64,000 bases of DNA, taken from Hyphomicrobium nitrativorans NL23 (GTDB lineage Bacteria; Pseudomonadota; Alphaproteobacteria; Rhizobiales; Hyphomicrobiaceae). The notes under the pieces were generated by a model. That model was not told where the DNA came from and ran no database searches. It was given only the letters and a program-made list of their open reading frames with translations. Below are positions 19,804 through 28,313 of this stretch, piece after piece (within the stretch, counting starts at the first letter, position 1; every line of letters starts with the position of its first letter). The DNA lies in the NCBI RefSeq assembly GCF_000503895.1, contig NC_022997.1, forward strand, positions 1 through 64,000. Direction: 5' to 3'. Made by a program: the position numbers and the translations under genes.

Positions 19804-20772
19804 ATGACCGAGCGCGCGACGGGGCGCAAGACGGAACGGGACGAGGACGACGCGCCCGCGCATACGGACGCTTCTTCGGCAAAATCGAAGACGGCGTCCA
19901 AGCCCGTAGAGGCCTTCGACAAGAAGACCATCGCGCTCGTCTACGACTTCGACGGCACGCTCTCCCCGCGCCCGATGCAGGAATACTCCTTCTTGCCGCA
20001 ACTCGGCATCGAAGCATCCGCTTTCTGGGACGAGTGCACCCGCGTCGCGCGCGAGCAGGGCGCGGACCCGCTCATCACCTACATGCACCTGATGTACAAA
20101 AAGGCGCGCGAGAAGGGCCTCAGGATCGACCGCGACGACCTCGTGCGCCAGGGCGCGGACGTGGCGCTGTTTCCCGGTGTTGCCGAATGGTTCGACGAGA
20201 TCGCGGAATACATCGGTATCCGTGCGGAAAGCGCGGGCGTGGAGCTTCGGCATTACCTCGTCTCATCCGGGCTCACCGAAATCATCGAAGGCACCTCGAT
20301 CCGCCGCCACTTCCACAACGTGTTCGCGTCCGAATACTGGTTCGACGCTTACGAGCTGCCGTTTCCGAAGCGGGTGATCACGGACACGGGTAAGACGCAG
20401 TATCTCTTCCGCATCAACAAGGGCATCGAGGATCTCGGCGAGAGCATCAACGCGCACATGGCGGAAGAGCTGCGGCCGATCCCGTTCCGGAACATGATCT
20501 ATTTCGGCGACGGCGAGACCGACGTGCCCTCCATGGCGCTGATGCGCAAGAGCGGCGGGCACGCGATTGCCGTGCATCCGGAAGAGCGCGGCAAGGGCTA
20601 CGATACGTGCGTCGAGCTGTTCCGCGCGGGGCGGGTCGATTTCTTCGCGGCTGCCGATTACCGGCGCGGGTCCGATCTCTTCAAGCGCACATGCCTTCTG
20701 CTCGACCGCATCCTCACCGACATCGCCGTGCAGGAGGAAGCGTGGGGGATTGGCGTCGAGATGCAGGGTTAG
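19804..20772 (+). CDS. HAD-superfamily phosphatase
   Basis: 322 residues. After a hydrophilic N-terminus of about 45 residues come the HAD motifs: VYDFDGTLSP (nucleophile and acid Asp), SSGLTEII (motif II), a lysine in the PFPKRVITDTGK region, and YFGDGETDVPSM (motif IV). Substrate unknown; the long cap region suggests a small-molecule phosphatase of the phosphoserine-phosphatase-like branch. The ATG at 19804 follows AGGAGCCGGAG. Its stop codon forms the first three bases of the inverted-repeat element downstream. Confidence 0.85.
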   Translation: MTERATGRKTERDEDDAPAHTDASSAKSKTASKPVEAFDKKTIALVYDFDGTLSPRPMQEYSFLPQLGIEASAFWDECTRVAREQGADPLITYMHLMYKKAREKGLRIDRDDLVRQGADVALFPGVAEWFDEIAEYIGIRAESAGVELRHYLVSSGLTEIIEGTSIRRHFHNVFASEYWFDAYELPFPKRVITDTGKTQYLFRINKGIEDLGESINAHMAEELRPIPFRNMIYFGDGETDVPSMALMRKSGGHAIAVHPEERGKGYDTCVELFRAGRVDFFAAADYRRGSDLFKRTCLLLDRILTDIAVQEEAWGIGVEMQG

Positions 20773-21010
20773 GCCGCGCACTCATAAATGGATGGGCATT
20801 GACGCGAGGACTTTCGTGTCATGCTGGAAGCATGTCTCCGGCATGACCCTGCAGTGCGAAAGGACCGCGCCCCTTCGGGGTGAGCCAAGACAAGCCAATG
20901 GCGGCGTCAAACCGCTTGCCCGATGCGTAGGCATCGCGCTACGCGCTTTTCCTGACCCTTGGCTTGTCTTGGCTCATCAATGTCCCATCCATTTATGAGT
21001 GCGCGGCCTA
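20770..21010. repeat. 241-bp nested inverted-repeat element between convergent genes
   Basis: The left arm 20770-20802 and right arm 20977-21010 are complementary over 33 positions with one extra T. A second perfect 18-bp inverted repeat (20881-20898 with 20959-20976) is nested inside and touches the right arm. Each outer arm begins exactly with the TAG stop of the flanking gene. The interior has a CATG-rich hairpin and a CCCC-TT-GGGG hairpin. It has no open frame and may be a miniature mobile element or a very large two-way terminator. Confidence 0.85.
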
Positions 21011-21925
21011 AAACAGCCGGTTCATCGTGCGGCTGATGGAGCGGAAGCTGCGGGAGACGGAGCGCGAGAACGACGGCGGTTTGTTGCGCGCTCTGCGTGA
21101 CGCGCGTCGCGGACGTTCGCGTTTTGCAGCCTTGGGGACACGCACGACGGGTGCCGGCACCATCTTGGGCGAGCCTGCGGCCGCCGTTTCGTTCCCACCG
21201 ACCGACGCCGTCGCGACATGCGCGAGCGGCTGTGCCGTTTTCGAGGCGGGCTGCGTCTCGTCCGCATAGCTCAGATGCTCCGCGCGGCCGTGCGTCTCGA
21301 ACGTGGCAGAAGAGGACAGGACGACATCGCGCGTCATGATCGCCTCGCGCCTCATCGTCGGGGTGCCTCTCTCGACAGCCGTTTCGATGCTGCCCGTTTC
21401 GAGCCTGCTCGCATCTACCGGCGAAGCAAAGGCTTCAACGGCGCACGAGACGTCGTCATGCGTTTCGACGAGGGCCAGCAGCACAGCGTCAGGCTTGTCG
21501 ACGGGAAGCCGCGCGTTGACGCGGATCGTGAACGCCTCCATCGCGGCGCTGGTTTGTCCGGCCCACACGCCGTCGATGCCGCCCTGGTAACAGCCTGCGC
21601 GTTTCAACGCCGTCTGGACGGAGCGCGTGAGGTCTTGGGCGTCGCCGGTCATCGGCTGAACGACAGCGCCGGGCGACACGGCGGAGGGCCGATCTATGCG
21701 GGCAACGGCAGGAGTGGTCACAACGGGCGTGAAGACCGGGCCTCTCACGGCGACCGTGTTTGCCCTGATCTCGGCGTCCGCCTCGGTCTTGCCGCCGCCG
21801 AAAAGGACGACGTAGCCGATCATCAACGTTGCGAGCGACGTGCCCGCCGCTGCGAGCGCCGTCGACAGGCTGGGAGACAGGTCGGCCGGCAATGCCCGCC
21901 GAAACGCCGCGAAATCAAAACGCAT
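21008..21925 (-). CDS. membrane-anchored protein with peptidoglycan-binding-like domain
   Basis: 305 residues. One transmembrane helix near residues 25-45 is followed by a region resembling a peptidoglycan-binding domain (VQTALKRAGCYQGGIDGVWAGQT), a Ser/Thr-rich linker, and a very basic C-terminus with many Arg and Ser residues. It is probably periplasmic and bound to the cell wall. The ATG at 21925 follows GGGGTGG. Its stop lies at the exact right edge of the inverted-repeat element. No characterised homologue was recognised. Confidence 0.7.
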   Translation of the reverse strand: MRFDFAAFRRALPADLSPSLSTALAAAGTSLATLMIGYVVLFGGGKTEADAEIRANTVAVRGPVFTPVVTTPAVARIDRPSAVSPGAVVQPMTGDAQDLTRSVQTALKRAGCYQGGIDGVWAGQTSAAMEAFTIRVNARLPVDKPDAVLLALVETHDDVSCAVEAFASPVDASRLETGSIETAVERGTPTMRREAIMTRDVVLSSSATFETHGRAEHLSYADETQPASKTAQPLAHVATASVGGNETAAAGSPKMVPAPVVRVPKAAKRERPRRASRRARNKPPSFSRSVSRSFRSISRTMNRLF

Positions 21926-22114
21926 CACGCCACCCCACTCGATACACGGCCCGGCAAGCGGGCGCTATGCTTTTACGTGTCATCCCCCACGTTCGTTCCG
22001 CACACTCATGAGCATAGCACACTGCACCGCGCGTCAAGCCCGTTCGGACGTTCTCGATCAAACGATGCACACTTGCGGGCGTGGTGCGTTATGCTCGCAT
22101 CGTGCGCAATGCGG

Positions 22115-22480
22115 TCATGGATCGGGCTTCAGAAATCGCGCGGCGACCCAACCCTGCATGCCGCGATATTCGACGCGACACCATTGGAGCTTCGCGTTGA
22201 TGCGTTCGCTCTCGGTCATGATCATCCAGCGGTCGAGACTCGGTTCCGGCGTGAGGCAGCCGAGGTGCTTGAGACCGCGCGTATCGGGCGGGATGCCCGC
22301 GAGTTTCTTGCTATCGCCGTGCGGTACGTCGCGCAGGTTGAGAACGTCGCCGGGTGCGACGCCCGTCACGGCCCAGAAGCGCGGCCGATCGTCGGCGCGG
22401 ACACTATGGCCGGCAAAGTTCGACCCCAAACAGGTCGCGAGAACGAGGCCGAGCGCGCGGCCGACGAACGGGTCTCTCAT
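22115..22480 (-). CDS. secreted protein with bacterial SH3 domain
   Basis: 121 residues: signal peptide (about 1-34, ending near SVRA) and an SH3b-like domain (GVAPGDVLNLRDVP through YRGMQGWVAARFL), which usually binds cell-wall peptides. The start at 22480 has GGGGGAT before it; the open frame upstream to 22801 lacks coding character. Function unknown, probably envelope-related like the gene before it. Confidence 0.8.
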   Translation of the reverse strand: MRDPFVGRALGLVLATCLGSNFAGHSVRADDRPRFWAVTGVAPGDVLNLRDVPHGDSKKLAGIPPDTRGLKHLGCLTPEPSLDRWMIMTESERINAKLQWCRVEYRGMQGWVAARFLKPDP

Positions 22481-22651
22481 GACGATCCCCCATTGGTTTT
22501 CCCCGCTTCGCGCACCCGCCGATGAAGCGCTGAAAATTGTGCCTGTGGCGTGGCAGGACGGAGCGCGAGGTGCAGGGCGCGGCAGCACTTGCGGCGGCTT
22601 CGGTCGGATCCCTATTTCTTTACGACACGCGCGACAGAGGAAGGTGCCACC

Positions 22652-22870
22652 ATGGCTTTCGAGGATGTTCAGGCCGAAATCGGCGTACTGCTCACGCGGA
22701 TGCAGAACGAGGCGGAGGATCGCCACGAGATTTACCTTCAGCTCCGGGAGCGGCTCAACGAGCTCAAAGCCTTCGATCTTCCCATCCCGGAAGACCTTCA
22801 AGCTCTCGAAGCGGCGCTCGAAGCCGAATTCGCGGCCGATGCACGGACGTCGCTCTCGGACCGCAACTGA
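22652..22870 (+). CDS. small conserved hypothetical protein
   Basis: 72 residues, acidic and likely all helical, with heptad-like leucines (LLTRMQ, LQLRERLNEL, LEAALEAEF). The ribosome-binding site (AGAGGAAGG) is good. No signal peptide or known motif was seen. It lies upstream of the first pqqA but has a separate promoter region between, so a functional link is not shown. Confidence 0.7.
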   Translation: MAFEDVQAEIGVLLTRMQNEAEDRHEIYLQLRERLNELKAFDLPIPEDLQALEAALEAEFAADARTSLSDRN

Positions 22871-22971
22871 TTGTTTTTATTTAATTTACACGCCTCCACG
22901 CTGGATGCAGTCATAAGAAAATCTTTGCAAGTCAATAAGACAGACTGATGACTGGATCACGAACTTGCGAT

Positions 22972-23000
22972 TTGCCGTTATCGGGGTGCTTGCCTATATA
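22972..23000 (+). promoter_or_regulatory. putative promoter of first pqqA
   Basis: TTGCCG at 22972 and TATATA at 22995 are separated by 17 bp, about 64 bp before the pqqA start. The same TTGCCG/17/TATAT pattern occurs before ahcY. Confidence 0.5.
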
Positions 23001-23063
23001 CGATGCAGCATCAGACGGGCTGGCGGCCCGCTGGTCATAGGAACTCTTAAGGAGGAACATCCC

Positions 23064-23153
23064 ATGAAGACCTGGAACAAGCCCTCGGTTCGCGAGCAGG
23101 AAGTCGGCCTCGAAGTGACCTCGTACCTGCCGGCTGAGATCGACATCATCTAA
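23064..23153 (+). CDS. pqqA: PQQ precursor peptide PqqA, copy 1
   Basis: 29-residue peptide, the substrate from which pyrroloquinoline quinone is made. The Glu17 and Tyr21 that become PQQ sit in EVTSY, at the fixed spacing of three. AAGGAGG lies 9 nt upstream. It has its own terminator. No pqqB, C, D or E gene is next to it in the window. It differs from copy 2 only at residue 5 (Asn instead of Met). Confidence 0.95.
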   Translation: MKTWNKPSVREQEVGLEVTSYLPAEIDII

Positions 23154-23176
23154 GTCGATCAGACTTGCTGAATTCG

Positions 23177-23208
23177 GCGGCGGTCGCGAAAGTGACCGCC
23201 GCTTTTTT
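23177..23208 (+). terminator. terminator of pqqA copy 1
   Basis: A 9-bp stem (23177-23185 with 23194-23202, 8-nt loop) is followed directly by six T residues. Confidence 0.85.
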
Positions 23209-23733
23209 ATTTTCTGAGCCGTTTTGAATGCCTCGATCCGATTGGTCTTCATTGTCTCAGGATCACGGTTTCGACGAGAGTGTTTCACGGATTTGTGTTC
23301 GCTTTCTCTCATGCATCCGAACGCTCCCGAAACAAAGATCTCGCGAGAGGCGTCCTCACGCCGGCGTTTTCGTGCAACGGCGCGTCTCGCGCCTCATGCA
23401 CCACGCGCGGCACGCATCGAGCCATGCGAGATATGCCCGGTTTTGCTCGATTAGTTGCATGTCGCGCCGCGTGCGCCGAACACTGTTTCCCGTCTCGCAT
23501 CGGTTCATACGCAGGCCCAGCCCACGCGGCTTTTCATTTCACTCGGCGCCGGTGTTCCACGCTTTGCATGCGGCTTCTCTTTTCTATGCGCCTATTTTAA
23601 AACGCTACAATGTAGCATCAGGCTGACTGATCCAACGAAAATGAAAATACGATTGGTATTCCGCGTCAGCTCCGCTTATTTGTACCCTGCCTCGGACGCT
23701 CTTTTGTCGGGGGCTCAAAAAGGAGGAACTATC
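23209..23733 (+). other. intergenic region between the two pqqA genes
   Basis: About 525 bp with no convincing gene. Short open frames here lack ribosome-binding sites and have a composition unlike the neighbours. A possible promoter for the second pqqA is TTGGTA at 23653 and TTATTT at 23676 with 17 bp between (weak). The length is large for a simple promoter, so regulatory sites or a small RNA are possible. Confidence 0.4.
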
Positions 23734-23823
23734 ATGAAGACTTGGATGAAGCCGTCGGTTCGCGAGCAGGAAGTTGGCCTTGAGGTCACGTCCTACCTGC
23801 CGGCCGAGATCGATATCATCTAA
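23734..23823 (+). CDS. pqqA: PQQ precursor peptide PqqA, copy 2
   Basis: 29 residues, identical to copy 1 except Met instead of Asn at position 5. AAAAGGAGG lies 8 nt before the start. It keeps the Glu17/Tyr21 pair. The DNA differs from copy 1 at several silent positions and the flanks differ, so the duplication is not recent. It has its own terminator. Two copies would raise precursor supply, as expected when methanol dehydrogenase needs much PQQ. Confidence 0.95.
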   Translation: MKTWMKPSVREQEVGLEVTSYLPAEIDII

Positions 23824-23847
23824 TATCGATCAAACTTTCGGTCTTTG

Positions 23848-23887
23848 GCGCGGCGGCCGCATTTTGCGGCCGTCGCGCTTCTTTTTT
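23848..23887 (+). terminator. terminator of pqqA copy 2
   Basis: A 13-bp stem with one G-U pair (23848-23860 with 23866-23878, 5-nt loop) is followed by TTCTTTTTT. Confidence 0.85.
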
Positions 23888-23998
23888 GTGCAGTTCCGCC
23901 CGCCGACGCCCTGAATTTACGCCCGCGGCCCGCTGGTCAGGCCGCTCGCGATCGGGGATGATCGGCACCCGAAACCGAGATGCGAGGGGACCGAGGCG

Positions 23999-24451
23999 GT
24001 GCTGATCCGTGACGCCCTACCGAGCGACGAACCGCGCTGGCGGCGGCTGTGGGACGGCTATCTCGCGTTCTACGAGACCACGCTCCCCGAAGACGTAACG
24101 GCGCGCACGTGGAACCGCCTGATCCACAAATCCGACGGCCTGTTCTGCCGCGTCGCCGAGACGGCGGGCGAAGTGTGCGGCTTTTCCCACTCGGTGCTCC
24201 ACGCGGGCACCTGGACGACGACGTCGTCGTGCTATCTCGAAGATCTGTTCGTCGCCCCGGAGCAGCGGGGCCGCGGCGTGGGCGAAGCGCTTATCCGAGA
24301 CCTCGCGGGTTTGGCGAAAGCGAAGGGCTGGTCGCGACTCTACTGGCATACGCGCGGCTCGAACGCAGCCGCCCGGCGCGTCTACGACCGCTTCATCGCG
24401 GCCGACGACTTCGTGCGATACCGGATTTTTTTCGGTCCGGACGCAAGCTGA
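23999..24451 (+). CDS. GNAT-family N-acetyltransferase
   Basis: 150 residues with the acetyl-CoA loop in EQRGRGVGEAL and the fold order of GNAT enzymes. The C-terminal part (YWHTRGSNAAARRVYDRF) is typical of the family. GTG start at 23999 with GAGGCG close upstream; the substrate is unknown. Isolated gene, not part of an evident operon. Confidence 0.85.
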   Translation: MLIRDALPSDEPRWRRLWDGYLAFYETTLPEDVTARTWNRLIHKSDGLFCRVAETAGEVCGFSHSVLHAGTWTTTSSCYLEDLFVAPEQRGRGVGEALIRDLAGLAKAKGWSRLYWHTRGSNAAARRVYDRFIAADDFVRYRIFFGPDAS

Positions 24452-24474
24452 GAGACGCTTCGTTCAACGGGCCG

Positions 24475-24990
24475 TCAGAGCGGCAGGTCGGGCTCTTTCT
24501 GCGCCTCGCGCTCCAGGCGATCGATGCGCTCCTTGAACTTACGCACCATGCCTTCGACGTAGTCGAACAGCTTGTCCACGTCGCGCTCGGTCGGAACGGG
24601 AAGGTCTCCGGGAGGCGCGGGTGGAACGAGATCGCCCGCGGCCGGCGGCTCGCTTGCGGGCGGATGCACGGGGCTCCGTTCAGCCTGGGCCCGCAGCGCG
24701 CGGTTCTCGCGTTCGAGCTCGTCGACGCGTTGCGCCAGATCGTTCTCGCTTTCCGGCATTTCCTTGCATGACCACGCTCCGTCCTTGCCGGTGCAGAACG
24801 ACATCGCGCCCGTCTCGCGATCCAGGCGGATGACGCCGCCTTCGGTGGGGGACATCGTATAGCGGCCCGTGGCCTCGCCGGCAGCCCACGCGGGCGCAGC
24901 GAGAAGCAGCAGCGCGCCGGTTGCCACCAACCCACGCGCCCATGTGCGGTCGCGGTCATGCCTCCGGTCGCAACGCAGCGTCTTCAACAC
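24475..24990 (-). CDS. periplasmic hypothetical protein with coiled coil
   Basis: 171 residues from a GTG with GGAGG 6 nt upstream. Signal sequence ends near PAWAA (about residue 36). A compact domain with two cysteines (SFCTGKDGAWSC) could form a disulphide; then a coiled coil (LAQRVDELERENRALRAQ), a Pro-rich linker and a helical C-terminus. Conserved families of this shape exist in Rhizobiales but have no known role. The stop lies 23 bp from the end of the GNAT gene, in convergent orientation. Confidence 0.7.
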   Translation of the reverse strand: MLKTLRCDRRHDRDRTWARGLVATGALLLLAAPAWAAGEATGRYTMSPTEGGVIRLDRETGAMSFCTGKDGAWSCKEMPESENDLAQRVDELERENRALRAQAERSPVHPPASEPPAAGDLVPPAPPGDLPVPTERDVDKLFDYVEGMVRKFKERIDRLEREAQKEPDLPL

Positions 24991-25356
24991 AGCACGCCTC
25001 CATCTTTCCGCAGGCAAGACACCCTTGCCTCAGCATATCAGCGGAATGCGGCACCTGTCCGCTGCGCGTCGCGACGCGCATGCGATTCGCCCGTTCAATT
25101 TTGGGCGAAGGGCAGGGGGAGAACGTTCCCAGGTCAAAATTATCGCATTGATTTTCAATAATTTTCTCAGATCCAGCCCCAGCTTAAGAGAACGTTTACT
25201 GCGGGCTGCGAGCCTCATGGTGTTCGGGTTTCTGAATCGTGCCTCGTCTGACCCTTCAAACGCGTTCAGCCGGCATGGCGGGCGGATCGTTCCGCCCTTC
25301 ATCTCCCACCGAGGAGCGGCCGGTACGTGCGTCGCACCGCTTCGTGGGGACCCTTG
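24991..25356. other. intergenic region, no gene seen
   Basis: About 366 bp between divergent genes. AT-rich patches near 25130-25180 may hold promoters for both sides. No repeat, RNA gene or supported open frame was found. Confidence 0.4.
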
Positions 25357-28119
25357 ATGTTGCATTCAGAGCAAGACAGTTGGCCGGCGTGGCATAGCGC
25401 CCAGGGCCTGCCCGAAGCGGCCGGAGGACCCGGACGGCCGCTGATGGATCTTGCACGCGAGATCGAGGACACGCAGCGCCGCCAGAGCGATACGCTTCAG
25501 CACATCGTCAAGCGCCTGCGCGCGCTTGAGCTTATGCCTTCCGCCGGTGCCGACGCGGCGCAGGGCAGCGACGGCAGCGCGGTTGGGCACGACGAACCGT
25601 GGGATGCGGCCAGCGCGGAAGCGCTGATGCAAACGTACGAAACCCAACAGGCGGCCGGCGGCGCGCCTACTGCGTATCGTGCGAGCGGCGCGTATCAGGG
25701 CGCGTCTCACCAGGAACCGTCGTCGCAGCAGGAGACGTCACAGCAGGAGACGTCACAGCAGGACTGGCTCGGACAGCCTTTCCACGACGTGACGCAGCGG
25801 ATCAAGCGCACGCTTTCGGACCTCAAACCCGGCACGACGATCGCGCTTCTCGAAGAACGCCTCGACCATTTCCAGCACCATATCAATCTCGCCCTCGAAG
25901 ACGTCGTGCGACGCGCCGACCTCGAAGGGCTGCGCCGCATCGAAGAGCACGTGAGCGACCTCGGCCACCAACTTCAGCATCTGGAGCGGCACGTGCAGCG
26001 CCTCGACGGCATAGAGGCCGACGTGCGCCAGGTCATGGACCAGGTGTCGGACGAGCGGCTGGCGAAGCTGCTCGACTATAACGCGCGCTTTGCAGCCGAT
26101 CTCGACGCGGTCGCCATGCGGGCGGCCGAAGAAGTCCATGCCCGTCTCGGCCAGGAGAACCACGAGGCCCACGCGCGCCGTCACCAGGAGCTCACCGCGC
26201 TGATCGAAGCCTCGCTGCAAGACCGGCGGCACACGAATACCGAGGCATCGGCGCTGGTGCAGGATCTCAACGGTCACGTCACCGCGCAGGCCGATCGCTA
26301 CAACGAAATCAAAGCGCTTCTGGAAGACACGCGGCGCGAGCAGCGCCAGAGCGAGCAGACCGCGCTCGGAATGCTGGATACGCTCCAGCAGGCGCTGGTC
26401 CGCGTGCTCGACCGCATGGATACGTTCGAGCAGCAGCACCTGCCGCCGCAGCCTGCTCCGGCCTTTGCGGAGGAGCCGCAGCCGGCTGCATCTTTCCATA
26501 ACCCCCAGACCCAGATCGCCGAAATCGAGCGCCACTTCTCGGCCCAGCGGGCGGCACCCGAAATGCCGGCCGATACGCGTTTTGCCGACTATTCACCGGC
26601 GCACGCCATGGACGAGATCGCTCCGGCCGAAGTGCCGGCGTCTTACGTTTCCGCCGCCGGCGATACGCAGCATCCGGACGAAGACAACCACTCGACGATC
26701 GAAAGGCTCCGCCGCGATTTCGTTGCCGATGCCCGCCGCGCCAAGATGAAGGCAGCCGCGAACCGCGCCGAAGCGATGTCGGAGCGCTCGCAACCGGCGT
26801 GGCAGTTCGAGGACGAGAAGCCGGCGCCGAGCGGCGTCGGCCGCCACGCGATCCTGGGCGGTGCCAGCCGTCTTTTCGGTTCCTCGCCGAAGCTGATTGC
26901 GGGTGTTCTCGCGCTGGTCGTCGCGATCAATGGTGGGCTTCTGCTTCTCACGCGGAAGGACAGCTCCGTTCCGGCTGTTCCTGAAATCAGCGTGCCCGGC
27001 GCGATCGAGCATGGGGCCGATGCTCCGCCCTCCGACTCCACCGGCACGGGACAGCGTTCCGCACTCGACGACCTGGACACCGACTTCGCCGGATACGGCC
27101 GGCAGCAGCAGGACACCGGCCTCTCGGGCGATCATCGGGTGACGCCTTACGGCGGGTTGGACGACGTCCTCAACCCGCCGCAGCTCGACCCGACCGGCGA
27201 TACCGCGTCCGCACCGCCGGGCACCACCATCGTCTCGTCCGCAGTGACGCAGCATGAAGAGGCCGTCGCCGGCGTTTACGAACAGCAGGTGCTGGCGGGG
27301 CTGTCCGGTCAGCTCGGGACAATCGCCTCGAAGCAAACGCCCGGCGCGATGCTTCCCGAGAAGACAGGGCGGATCATCGATCCCGTCTCGCCCGTTGCCG
27401 CGCATGGTACGATCCCCGCGCCCTCAGCAGGCGTGAGCAGGAGCCACGACGGTGCGCTCGATCTGCCGCCCGCGACGGTGGGCCCGCTCTCGCTGCGCCT
27501 CGCTGCCGCCAACGGCGATGCGTCGGCGCAGTTCGAAGTCGGTGCGCGGCTGGCCGAAGGCAAAGGCACATCGCAGAACTTCGTGGAAGCGGCCCGCTGG
27601 TATCAGCTCTCGGCCGCCAAGGGCTTCGCTCAGTCTCAGTATCGCCTGGGCACGCTCTACGAGCGGGGTCTCGGCGTCAAAAAAGACCTTGCGCGGGCGC
27701 GCGTCTGGTATGGGCGTGCCGCCGAGCAAGGCAACGTGAAGGCGATGCACAATCTCGCGGTCATCGTCGCAGGCGACCAGAACGCGCCCGACTACAAGAC
27801 GGCGATGCACTGGTTCTCGGAAGCTGCCGAGCACGGGCTTGCGGACAGCCAGTTCAATCTCGGCGTGCTCTATGAGAACGGCCTCGGCGTCGCAGCGGAC
27901 CGCGTCGCGGCCTACACGTGGTATGCGCTGGCCGCCATGGGCGGCGACGCGGATGCCGGAGGGCTGCGCGATGCGCTCAAGGCAAAAATGTCCGCTGGCG
28001 AGCTGAAAAAGGCAGAGCAACAGGTCAACACCTTCAAGCCTCGGATGCCCGCGCGCCTCGCCAACGACGCGCTCGCCGCCGGAGAGGACTGGAAACGGCG
28101 CGCGGAGAGCGGCACCTGA
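25357..28119 (+). CDS. PodJ-like polarity protein: coiled coil, one TM helix, periplasmic Sel1 repeats
   Basis: 920 residues. The cytoplasmic part (about 1-510) is largely coiled coil with many Gln and Glu and a short GT/QQET repeat (about 125-140). One transmembrane helix lies near 520-540 (LIAGVLALVVAINGGLLLLT). The periplasmic part has a Ser/Pro-rich linker and at least four Sel1/TPR-like repeats near the C-terminus (GKGTSQNFVEAARWYQLSAA and relatives). This is the layout of PodJ, the organiser of the flagellated/adhesive pole in Caulobacter, and would suit a polar budding bacterium. The peptidoglycan-binding domain of PodJ is absent. Start chosen at the ATG after GGGGA. Confidence 0.75.
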   Translation: MLHSEQDSWPAWHSAQGLPEAAGGPGRPLMDLAREIEDTQRRQSDTLQHIVKRLRALELMPSAGADAAQGSDGSAVGHDEPWDAASAEALMQTYETQQAAGGAPTAYRASGAYQGASHQEPSSQQETSQQETSQQDWLGQPFHDVTQRIKRTLSDLKPGTTIALLEERLDHFQHHINLALEDVVRRADLEGLRRIEEHVSDLGHQLQHLERHVQRLDGIEADVRQVMDQVSDERLAKLLDYNARFAADLDAVAMRAAEEVHARLGQENHEAHARRHQELTALIEASLQDRRHTNTEASALVQDLNGHVTAQADRYNEIKALLEDTRREQRQSEQTALGMLDTLQQALVRVLDRMDTFEQQHLPPQPAPAFAEEPQPAASFHNPQTQIAEIERHFSAQRAAPEMPADTRFADYSPAHAMDEIAPAEVPASYVSAAGDTQHPDEDNHSTIERLRRDFVADARRAKMKAAANRAEAMSERSQPAWQFEDEKPAPSGVGRHAILGGASRLFGSSPKLIAGVLALVVAINGGLLLLTRKDSSVPAVPEISVPGAIEHGADAPPSDSTGTGQRSALDDLDTDFAGYGRQQQDTGLSGDHRVTPYGGLDDVLNPPQLDPTGDTASAPPGTTIVSSAVTQHEEAVAGVYEQQVLAGLSGQLGTIASKQTPGAMLPEKTGRIIDPVSPVAAHGTIPAPSAGVSRSHDGALDLPPATVGPLSLRLAAANGDASAQFEVGARLAEGKGTSQNFVEAARWYQLSAAKGFAQSQYRLGTLYERGLGVKKDLARARVWYGRAAEQGNVKAMHNLAVIVAGDQNAPDYKTAMHWFSEAAEHGLADSQFNLGVLYENGLGVAADRVAAYTWYALAAMGGDADAGGLRDALKAKMSAGELKKAEQQVNTFKPRMPARLANDALAAGEDWKRRAESGT

Positions 28120-28313
28120 GGGCCGCAGCAAGACTTCCGCCGCCCCCCGGTCGCAAGACCGCGTCGCAAGGCTGGCGCTTGCACTCAAGGTTCAATACGA
28201 TGCGGGGGCATGGACGCCCCCGTATGCATTTCATGCGTGCATAGGTCCCAAGGCTTCCCTGCGCCGAAATCGATTTCCCACCCTGCGAGCCCGGTCGAGC
28301 ACCACTTTCCGTA

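Noticed and set aside
23209-23660. Small open frames between the two pqqA genes
   Set aside because: They overlap in different frames, have no ribosome-binding site, and are rich in His, Arg and Cys with no domain.
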